Source of the DNA: Palsa-506 sp050013415
GTDB lineage: Bacteria > Actinomycetota > Actinomycetes > Streptosporangiales > Streptosporangiaceae
Assembly: GCA_050013415.1 (NCBI GenBank)
Contig: JBEKFH010000035.1
Coordinates: 1 to 21,056, forward strand
Reading direction: 5' to 3'
DNA length: 21,056 bases
Positions 1 through 5,858 of the stretch are shown piece by piece. The notes below the pieces were generated by a model that saw nothing but the letters and a program-made list of their open reading frames with translations, did not search any database and was not told the origin of the DNA. The position numbers and the translations under genes are program-made. Positions within the stretch are counted from its first letter, which is position 1, and each line of letters starts with the position of its first letter.

Positions 1-2
1 GG

Positions 3-218
3 CAGGGTTACGCGATCGTCGACCAGGAACTCGAGGAGGGCCTGCGCGCGGTCGCCGCCCCGATCCGGGGTTCCGGTGACGTCGGGACCGCGGCCATCAA
101 CGTGTCCGCCCACGCGAGCCGGGTGAGCATGGAGGAGTTGCGCCGCGAGATCCTGCCGTCGCTGCTGGAGACTGCCCGCCAGATCGAGGCGGACCTGCAG
201 GCGCAGGGACCGGCGTAG
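3..218 (+). CDS. IclR/PcaR-type transcriptional regulator, C-terminal fragment
   Basis: This is the last 71 residues of a protein that begins before the window. The reading frame is open from base 3 to the TAG at 216-218. The text GYAIVDQELEEGLRAVAAPI followed by AAINVSAHASR and MEELRREILPSLLETA matches the end of the effector-binding domain of IclR-family regulators, most like the PcaR/PobR branch that controls aromatic acid (protocatechuate/beta-ketoadipate) catabolism. The N-terminal helix-turn-helix is outside the window, so which operon it controls cannot be read here. The next gene (msrA) starts 195 bases downstream and is probably an independent unit. Confidence 0.8.
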   Translation, partial: QGYAIVDQELEEGLRAVAAPIRGSGDVGTAAINVSAHASRVSMEELRREILPSLLETARQIEADLQAQGPA

Positions 219-412
219 CCGGCGATTCTGCGGTTCACCCCGGCGGGGGGCGGCGCTGGCGGGAATGACGGGCCATGGATTTTCCGTTACAAATCCGGGA
301 GATCAGCCTTGCGGCCGTCGCGCGTTTTCGGGTGGCGGCTGGCCGGCTGAAGCTGGCGGGCAGGCTGCTGCGCCAGTCCCCCTGGTGACGGGGTAACCCG
401 GAGGAGGCAACA

Positions 413-1105
413 GTGGGCGTATTCGGATTTCACAAGACCCGGATGATCACGGCAGACGAGGCGCTGCCCGGGCGGACATCGCCGATGCCGGTGCCCGCGC
501 GGCATGCCGTGCTCGACGCGCCGCTGCGTCCGCCGTATCCGGCCGGCGCCCAGGTCGCCGAGTTCGCGCTTGGCTGTTTCTGGGGCGCCGAGAAGACTTT
601 CTGGCAGACGCCGGGCGTGATCACGACCGCGGTCGGATACGAGGGCGGCATCACGCCGAACCCGACGTACGAGGAAGTGTGCAGCGGCCGGACTGGCCAC
701 GCCGAGGCGGTGCGCGTCGTCTTCGACCCGGCCAAGGTCAGCTACGGTGAGCTGCTTCGCGTCTTCTGGGAGGCGCACGACCCGACCCAGGGCATGCGGC
801 AGGGGAATGACCGGGGCACCCAGTACCGCTCAGCGATCTTCTACGCCAGCCCGCAGCAGGAGGCCGAGGCAACCGAATCTTTGGCGGCGTACCAGAAGCG
901 GCTGACCGACGCGGGATACGGCGAGATCACCACGGAGGTGGCCCCGGCCGCGGAGTTCTACTTCGCGGAGGACTACCACCAGCAGTACCTCTCGGCCGGC
1001 AAGAACCCGCACGGGTACTGCCCCGATCACGGCACGGGCGTGTCCTGCCCGATCGGCGTCGTGAAGGCCAGCGGCCCGCTCGGCGGGGTCAAGGCGGACG
1101 GCTGA
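413..1105 (+). CDS. msrA: Peptide-methionine (S)-S-oxide reductase MsrA
   Basis: Reduces the S epimer of methionine sulfoxide, free or in oxidised proteins, back to methionine in the cytoplasm, using thioredoxin as reductant. The 230-residue product carries the family signature GCFWGAE at residues 54-60, with catalytic Cys55. Two C-terminal recycling cysteines (Cys203 and Cys212, in GYCPDHGTGVSCP) fit the three-cysteine MsrA mechanism. Conserved blocks GYEGG, HAEAVRVVFDP, DPTQGMRQGNDRGTQYRS and YHQQYL are all present. The GTG start at 413 is chosen because a strong GGAGGAGG ribosome site lies just upstream (about 400-407). About 45 residues precede the core, a length common in actinobacterial MsrA. 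No msrB is adjacent. Confidence 0.96.
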   Translation: MGVFGFHKTRMITADEALPGRTSPMPVPARHAVLDAPLRPPYPAGAQVAEFALGCFWGAEKTFWQTPGVITTAVGYEGGITPNPTYEEVCSGRTGHAEAVRVVFDPAKVSYGELLRVFWEAHDPTQGMRQGNDRGTQYRSAIFYASPQQEAEATESLAAYQKRLTDAGYGEITTEVAPAAEFYFAEDYHQQYLSAGKNPHGYCPDHGTGVSCPIGVVKASGPLGGVKADG

Positions 1106-1140
1106 GCTAGCCGCGGCAATGGGGATAAGGTTCGGCCCGT

Positions 1141-1195
1141 AAACCTGAATCTGTACTGTAGGTTATACTATATTCTGCAGTGTAGGTTCAGGTTT
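1141..1195 (+). promoter_or_regulatory. Operator-like repeat region and candidate promoter of the HTH-ATPase gene
   Basis: An AT-rich island lies directly before the HTH-ATPase gene. It holds a perfect 9-bp inverted repeat, AAACCTGAA at 1141-1149 and TTCAGGTTT at 1187-1195. Inside are two direct repeats 24 bp apart: CTGTACTGTAGGTT (1151-1164) and CTGCAGTGTAGGTT (1175-1188), differing at two positions. TATACT at 1164-1169 is a good -10 hexamer between them. Repeats surrounding a -10 box are what an autoregulated MerR-like or excisionase-like DNA-binding protein would use. The repeats are seen; the regulatory role is inferred. Confidence 0.6.
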
Positions 1196-1210
1196 TCCGG
1201 GAGATGAGTG

Positions 1211-2248
1211 ATGGGCGAACCTCCGCGGCTGGTCCGGATTGCCGACGTTGCCAGCGAGCTCGGCCTCTCGCAGAGCCGCATCCGGCAGCTAGCCAACTCT
1301 GGCGCCATCCCCTCGGCCAGAAGTCCTGGCGGCCATCGCCTCTTCGACCTGGGGGCAGTCCGCGCGGCTGTCGCTCGCCGGACGCTGCCCGCTGATCCGC
1401 TCACCGCTGCTCAGGCGGCAACGCCGTCGTGGATCCGTGAGCTCACGCTGCTGGGGCTGTCGGAGGATTCGGTCTGGCGCCGGGTCAAAGACGACCTGGG
1501 CCTGGCCGCGGAGAGCCCGGCGGGCCGCATCATGGGCTACGCCTTTACCGAAATGCTGAACAACGCCATTGATCACTCAGGCAGTGACACGGCGACCATC
1601 TCCTGGTGGGTAACGTCGGACCAGTGGAGTTTCGAGATAAGAGATTATGGCGTGGGTGCTTACCCTAAGCTCCGCGCCGGGCTGCACCTGGCCAGCGATT
1701 TTGAGGCTATCCAGGAATTGTCCAAGGGGAAACGGACCACTGACCGGGCACATCACACCGGCGAGGGAATCTTCTTCACCTCGAAAGCCGTGGATATTTT
1801 CCGACTGACATCTTCCGGAGTCCGCTGGACAGTCGACAACCTTCGGCATGACGCGGCCCTCGGCATCGTTCCCGAGGTCAGCGGGACCTCGGTGATGTGC
1901 CAGGTAGACCCCCTGACAGTGCGGAATCTGGCTGAAGTCTTCCGCGAGTTCACCACCGATCATGCCTTCACGCGGACCAGGCCAGTGGTCAAGCTGTTCG
2001 CTATAGGCACCACTTTTGTCTCGCGGAGCGAGGCCAGGCGGCTGCTGGATGGCCTGGACGCCGATTTTGAGACCGTAGAGGTTGACTTTTCCGGGGTGAC
2101 CGATGTAGGCCAGGGCTTTGTGGACGAACTGCTGCGCGTATGGCCAGCCGCCCACCCCGGGAAGACTGTCATTCCCGCCAACATGAATGCGGCAGTAGAT
2201 TTCATGATCCAGCGCGGACTGCCGCGCGCCGATCCGCCGGGCGGCTAG
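1211..2248 (+). CDS. HTH (MerR/excisionase-like) - GHKL ATPase - STAS-like fusion protein
   Basis: Three domains in one 345-residue soluble protein. Residues about 7-58 form a MerR/excisionase-like helix-turn-helix (IADVASELGLSQSRIRQLA, then PGGHRLFDL). Residues about 100-235 form a histidine-kinase-like (GHKL/HATPase_c) ATP site: N box with Glu114 and Asn117-Asn118 (TEMLNNAIDH), G1 box DYGVG at 145-149, and G2 box HTGEG at 182-186. No phosphoacceptor His domain is visible. Residues about 262-337 (SRSEARRLL, then VEVDFSGVTDVGQGFVDELL) resemble the STAS-like DUF4325 domain. ATG 1211 is preferred over the adjacent GTG 1208 because GGGAG at 1199-1203 then has a 7-nt spacing. The likely role is a DNA-binding regulator switched by ATP binding and a STAS-type partner surface. 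The domains are recognised by eye and the function is unknown. Its stop overlaps that of the convergent methyltransferase gene (shared CTAG). Confidence 0.85.
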   Translation: MGEPPRLVRIADVASELGLSQSRIRQLANSGAIPSARSPGGHRLFDLGAVRAAVARRTLPADPLTAAQAATPSWIRELTLLGLSEDSVWRRVKDDLGLAAESPAGRIMGYAFTEMLNNAIDHSGSDTATISWWVTSDQWSFEIRDYGVGAYPKLRAGLHLASDFEAIQELSKGKRTTDRAHHTGEGIFFTSKAVDIFRLTSSGVRWTVDNLRHDAALGIVPEVSGTSVMCQVDPLTVRNLAEVFREFTTDHAFTRTRPVVKLFAIGTTFVSRSEARRLLDGLDADFETVEVDFSGVTDVGQGFVDELLRVWPAAHPGKTVIPANMNAAVDFMIQRGLPRADPPGG

Positions 2249-3171
2249 CTGGCGCCCGGTCCCGGGATGGGCGGCGCGTGCCTGGTGACCGCGAACAGGA
2301 CGTAGCCGTAGGTCAGGCTGGTCGCCGCCGGGTTCCTGGCCAGCCAGGCGTCAGTGACCGGATCGGGGAACTCGATCCGGAGGACCGCCCGCAGGTCTGC
2401 CCTGCCGTCGAAGCGCCACTCGGAGCGGACCGCGTGGCGGGTGGCTCCCCGGTCGCGCCACCAGCCATCGATGGTCTTCGACCTGCTGGCCGGCCGGGAC
2501 GACGACGCGGCCGCGAGCAATTCGGCGAACTGGCCCCAGTGGTAGTCGTTGTCGACGACGACGAGGCTGCCGCCCGGCCTGAGTACCCGCAGGACCTCGG
2601 CGAGCCCTGCGTCGCCGCCGGGGGCGAGAAAGTACGCGAACCTTGCGTGCACCACGTCAGCGGAGCGGTCCGCCAGGGGCAGGTGCTCCGCCGATCCCGG
2701 CAGTACCTGCACGGTCGGCAGGTGACTGGTGCGGCCGGCTGCCCTGGCGCGCAGTGCCGGATCCGGCTCGATGCCGATCACCCGGCTGGCGTCCGTCGCG
2801 TAGACAGGGAGCCAGAAGCCGGTTCCGCAGCCCAGGTCCACGATGATGCGACCGTCCCACGGTGCCAGGTTGCGCATCGCCGCGAGCACATGCCCGTCAG
2901 GATCGAGCGCGCGGTTCTCGATCTCGTAGATGCCGGGATGCCCGCCAATGTTCGGCGCGAATCGCCAGTCGGGGAACGTCGCCCGGGCGGCAGCTGCTGC
3001 GCTGGCCCCCGCGCTTGCGGTGGGCGCGGTCCGGCCGGCGGTGGGGGTGCCGCCGGCGGTGGGGGTGCCGCCGGCGGTGGGGGTGCCGCTGGCTGTAGTA
3101 GTCCCGCCGGCTGTCGTGGTGCTCGTGCCATGCTGGCCGATGGTGGCAGCCCGGGCCTGGTCGCCGATCAT
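2245..3171 (-). CDS. Class I SAM-dependent methyltransferase with repetitive N-terminal linker
   Basis: A 308-residue protein. Residues about 80-215 form a Rossmann-type methyltransferase core: motif I VDLGCGTGFW at 111-120, an acidic residue after strand 2 (IGIEPD, Glu135), ADVVHARFAYFLAPGG, and the post-I block LRVLRPGGSLVVVDND. The substrate cannot be inferred. The first ~65 residues are low-complexity Thr/Pro/Gly/Ala with GTPTAG hexapeptide repeats, unusual for a cytosolic methyltransferase. The start at 3171 is chosen because its ATG overlaps the TGA of the upstream serine hydrolase (ATGA), which indicates translational coupling. An in-frame start at 3198 would run back into that gene. 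The 3' end overlaps the convergent HTH-ATPase gene by 4 bp. Confidence 0.85.
   Translation of the reverse strand: MIGDQARAATIGQHGTSTTTAGGTTTASGTPTAGGTPTAGGTPTAGRTAPTASAGASAAAAARATFPDWRFAPNIGGHPGIYEIENRALDPDGHVLAAMRNLAPWDGRIIVDLGCGTGFWLPVYATDASRVIGIEPDPALRARAAGRTSHLPTVQVLPGSAEHLPLADRSADVVHARFAYFLAPGGDAGLAEVLRVLRPGGSLVVVDNDYHWGQFAELLAAASSSRPASRSKTIDGWWRDRGATRHAVRSEWRFDGRADLRAVLRIEFPDPVTDAWLARNPAATSLTYGYVLFAVTRHAPPIPGPGAS
3035..3124. repeat. 18-bp tandem repeat inside the methyltransferase gene
   Basis: Three perfect copies of CCGGCGGTGGGGGTGCCG (3035-3052, 3053-3070, 3071-3088) are followed by two diverged copies (3089-3106 and 3107-3124). The unit is six codons long, so copy-number change keeps the reading frame. 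On the minus strand it encodes the GTPTAG-type hexapeptide linker of the methyltransferase. Confidence 0.9.
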
Positions 3172-4229
3172 GGGATCCGCTCGTCGGGCGTGCCCCACGA
3201 CGACCGCGGGGCGGACGGCGGGGTGACGTGCGTCGCGTCAGGGTTCAGCTCGTGGTTGATCACTTCGGCGACGGCCTGGACGGTGTCGACTCCGTAGGTC
3301 ATGGTCGGGTTGCCTCGCGTCAGCACGGCGATCCGGTAGCTGCGGTGCTGGCCGGTGAAGAGACCGATGCTGTTGATCACCCACAGGACCGGGTCGGGGA
3401 GCCAGCCGTCCTTCACGTGCGCGGTCAGCTTGGTGGGCGCGCCGGCGGTGACGCCCCAGCGCTGCGAGGGAATGACGCTGGCCATCAGCGACAGCGCGTA
3501 GGAGCGTGAGGGCTTGTCGAGCACCGACTTCCTGCTCTTCAGCTGTTTGAGCAGGCGCAACTCGTCGTGCGCGGTGACCCGCGTCAGGCCCCAGTAGGTA
3601 CCAGGCCCCAGATGGGTGTGAGTCATCTTCGCCAGGTTCAGGAAGCGCTGGAGGTGCCGCCTGCCGACCTCGTCCCAGAGCGTCGTCGCCGCCGAGTTGC
3701 TCGACTCGGTGATCATCTGCGTGGTGAGCGTCACCTGGTCCGGGGAAAGGTCACGGTGCTTCGCCATCAGGTGCCGCAGCAAGGCGCCGAGGATGATCAC
3801 CTTGGCGATGCTGGCCGCGTGGAAATGCCAGCCCTGATGGACCTTACAGGTCACGCCGGTGCGCGAGTCCGCGACCTTGAGGCCGACAATGGATGACCGG
3901 CCCTGCAGCGCGGCCGCGATGTCCCTGGACATCCTGGACGCGAGCGCGTGGTGCCTGCCGGTGGCCGTTGCGCAGACGACTGAGGGTGCCGCCGCCGGAA
4001 TGTTCGCGCTGGCTAGAGTCACCGCGCGGGCGGGCGTCATGGTGCGGGCGGTCTTCATGGTGCTGGGGGGTGCGACTCGGGCGGGCGTCGCGATGCGGGC
4101 GGGCGTCGCGATGCGGGCGGGCGCGCCGCTGGCCGGCGCTGTCAGGGCACCCGCCGCCACCGTGAGCAGGGAAAGCACGAGTCCGATTATCAGCATCGCG
4201 GGCAGCCTGGGGACAGGCCTGTGGCTCAT
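3168..4229 (-). CDS. Secreted class A beta-lactamase-like serine hydrolase
   Basis: A 353-residue exported protein. An N-terminal signal peptide is evident: Arg-containing start, hydrophobic stretch about residues 11-29, then an Ala-rich cleavage region. A Thr/Pro/Ala/Arg linker with hexapeptide repeats (residues about 37-70) follows. The C-terminal domain has the penicillin-recognising order SIAK (Ser140, Lys143), SSN (Ser176-Asn178) and KDG (273-275). I see no ExxLN Glu166 equivalent between the second and third motifs, so hydrolytic beta-lactamase activity is doubtful. A cell-wall peptidase or beta-lactam-binding role is equally possible. Cys86 and Cys128 could form a disulfide. ATG 4229 is chosen because GAGGGGTGG lies just upstream and the signal peptide begins there; the 58 in-frame residues upstream look non-coding. 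It is first of a coupled pair with the methyltransferase. Confidence 0.85.
   Translation of the reverse strand: MSHRPVPRLPAMLIIGLVLSLLTVAAGALTAPASGAPARIATPARIATPARVAPPSTMKTARTMTPARAVTLASANIPAAAPSVVCATATGRHHALASRMSRDIAAALQGRSSIVGLKVADSRTGVTCKVHQGWHFHAASIAKVIILGALLRHLMAKHRDLSPDQVTLTTQMITESSNSAATTLWDEVGRRHLQRFLNLAKMTHTHLGPGTYWGLTRVTAHDELRLLKQLKSRKSVLDKPSRSYALSLMASVIPSQRWGVTAGAPTKLTAHVKDGWLPDPVLWVINSIGLFTGQHRSYRIAVLTRGNPTMTYGVDTVQAVAEVINHELNPDATHVTPPSAPRSSWGTPDERIP
4081..4116. repeat. 18-bp tandem repeat in the serine hydrolase linker
   Basis: Two perfect adjacent copies of GCGGGCGTCGCGATGCGG (4081-4098 and 4099-4116), flanked by partial copies. They encode the repeated ARIATP hexapeptide in the linker between signal peptide and catalytic domain on the minus strand. 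Confidence 0.85.
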
Positions 4230-4320
4230 TGTCCACCCCTCGCTACTTGATGTCGCCAGTCCGTCAGCCTGGGACCCCGCGCCGCCGCGCTCGGCGCCAG
4301 TCGGAATCTGTTCTGCCAAA

Positions 4321-4388
4321 CTTATACCGGATTCTGTCAAGCAGACTCGCCCATTGACGGATAAATTTCGAATAATATCCGGTATAAG
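4321..4388. promoter_or_regulatory. Perfect 12-bp inverted repeat upstream of the serine hydrolase gene
   Basis: CTTATACCGGAT (4321-4332) and ATCCGGTATAAG (4377-4388) are perfect inverted copies separated by 44 bp of AT-richer sequence. They sit 92-159 bp upstream of the serine hydrolase start. Paired operator sites of one regulator or the ends of a small element both fit. The arms also contain TATA-like hexamers, but I cannot assign a convincing -35/-10 pair. Confidence 0.5.
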
Positions 4389-4700
4389 ATGTTGATGACT
4401 CATTCACGTCGATTCTTAAGGGACGGTATTGGCAAGAGTGACGGATGTGGTCCGCCCGATGGGGTGGGCGGGAGGCGCGGGGCGAGCCAGGTCCCGCGAC
4501 GATTAGCACGGAGGATCCGCACGCGCTGGACCGGCCATATCCTCCGTGATCATGGCTGGGGCGGCGGCGAGTCACCGGCCGGGCTGTCGCGGGCGGCTGG
4601 CGGGGCGGCGGCGAGTGACCGGCTGGGGGCGGGGCGCGGGTAACCGGCTGGGGCGGCGGGCGGGGCCCCGGGCGGCTGACCGGGGTGACGGATAGGACGG
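4389..4700. other. Non-coding gap with GC-rich imperfect repeats
   Basis: I see no supported gene between the inverted repeat and the korB stop codon. From about 4555 to 4684 the sequence is very G-rich. It repeats blocks of the form GGGGCGGCGGCGAGT and T(C/G/A)ACCGGC(C/T)GGG (around 4572, 4615 and 4641), giving imperfect direct repeats. A reading frame of 84 codons at 4389-4643 on the plus strand is rich in Arg/Gly and has no recognisable domain; I do not count it as a gene. Confidence 0.5.
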
Positions 4701-5858
4701 TCAGCCGACCTGCCAGGTGTCGGGACCGGCCAGCAGCGCGTCTAGGTTGCCGTCGCCGAGGTGCTGGCGGGCTTCCTCGATCTGGCCGGACATCAGCTCG
4801 TCATAGCTGGGCCGGGGCGTCTGCCGGAAGACGCCGATCGGGGAATGCGCGAAGTCCGCTGTGTCCAGCCGGGACAGCGCAAACGCGTACGACGGGTCGG
4901 CGGCGTGCGCGTCGTGGGTCAGCAGCGAGCCGGGATCCGCGCCGGCCACCTCGACAGCCTCCAGCGATCCGTAGCGGCTGAACCTCAGGCCCAGGCCGCC
5001 GTCGGCGCCGAACCGCACCGGCTCGCCGTGCTCCAGCCGGATCAGCCGCTCGTCCCGCGAACCTGGCGCGGTGACCGGGGCGAACGCGTCGTCGTTGTAG
5101 ATCGGGCAGTTCTGGTAGATCTCCACGAACGCGGTGCCGCGATGATCGGCCGCCGCCCGCAGGATCCCGGTCAGGTGCTTGCGGTCCGAGTCGATCGTCC
5201 TGGCCACGAAGCTTGCCTCGGCGCCGAGCGCCAGCGATACCGGGTTGAACGGGGTGTCCAGCGAGCCGAACGGGGTCGACTTGGTCACCTTGCCCTGCTC
5301 AGAGGTCGGTGAGTACTGGCCCTTGGTCAGCCCGTAGATCCGGTTGTTGAACAGCAGGATCTTGATGTTCACGTTGCGGCGGAGCGCGTGGATCAGGTGG
5401 TTCCCGCCGATGGACAGCGCGTCCCCGTCCCCGGTGATCACCCAGACCGACAGGTCGGGCCGCGACGCGGCCAGGCCGGTCGCGATCGCCGGCGCCCGGC
5501 CGTGGATCGAGTGCATGCCGTAGCTGTTGACGTAGTAGGGCAGCCGGGAGGAGCAGCCGATGCCGGAGATGATCACCAGGTTCTCGCGCGGGATCTCCAG
5601 CTCCGGCAGGAACGCCTGGAACGCGGCCAGGATGGCGTAATCGCCGCAGCCGGGACACCAGCGGACTTCCTGGTCGGACTTGAAGTCCCTGGTGGCGAGC
5701 TTCGCGTCGGCCTTCGGCACCAGGGTCAGCGACGCTGGCCTGCGCGGGCTGTCCGGGTGATCGGCGCCGTCGTTCGCCCGGCTGTCGTGCTCCCCGCCGT
5801 GCCGCGACGGGCCGAGGTCAGACGGCGAGCCGGGATCAGGCGAACCGAGATCAGACAT
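4701..5858 (-). CDS. korB: 2-oxoglutarate:ferredoxin oxidoreductase, beta subunit (KorB)
   Basis: Thiamine-diphosphate-binding subunit of the CoA-dependent, ferredoxin-reducing 2-oxoglutarate oxidoreductase. It converts 2-oxoglutarate to succinyl-CoA and CO2 and can replace or complement the 2-oxoglutarate dehydrogenase step of the TCA cycle in actinobacteria. In the 385-residue product CPGCGDY (68-74) begins the core. The ThDP/Mg motif runs from GDGDA (143-147) to NN (171-172). IGCSSRLPYY and HSIHGRAPAIATG are typical of the family. About 50 N-terminal residues are low-complexity (Asp/Ser/Pro/Gly) and look like a lineage-specific extension. Its ATG overlaps the end of korA by 8 bp (ATGTCTGA), so the two subunits are translationally coupled. 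Pyruvate as alternative substrate cannot be excluded from sequence. Confidence 0.93.
   Translation of the reverse strand: MSDLGSPDPGSPSDLGPSRHGGEHDSRANDGADHPDSPRRPASLTLVPKADAKLATRDFKSDQEVRWCPGCGDYAILAAFQAFLPELEIPRENLVIISGIGCSSRLPYYVNSYGMHSIHGRAPAIATGLAASRPDLSVWVITGDGDALSIGGNHLIHALRRNVNIKILLFNNRIYGLTKGQYSPTSEQGKVTKSTPFGSLDTPFNPVSLALGAEASFVARTIDSDRKHLTGILRAAADHRGTAFVEIYQNCPIYNDDAFAPVTAPGSRDERLIRLEHGEPVRFGADGGLGLRFSRYGSLEAVEVAGADPGSLLTHDAHAADPSYAFALSRLDTADFAHSPIGVFRQTPRPSYDELMSGQIEEARQHLGDGNLDALLAGPDTWQVG

Noticed and set aside
3035..3124. CRISPR-like array
   Set aside because: The units are contiguous 18-bp tandem repeats with no spacers and lie inside a coding sequence.
2140..3297. A 385-codon plus-strand reading frame opposite the methyltransferase
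   Set aside because: Arg/Gly/Ala-rich with no domain; the minus strand carries clear methyltransferase motifs. It is a GC-driven shadow.
4230..4403. N-terminal extension of the serine hydrolase to 4403
   Set aside because: It would place 58 residues before a good signal peptide, covers the inverted repeat, and the start at 4229 has a good ribosome site.
4389..4643. Possible small plus-strand gene after the TATAAG box
   Set aside because: Arg/Gly-rich, overlaps GC repeats, no ribosome site or recognisable domain.
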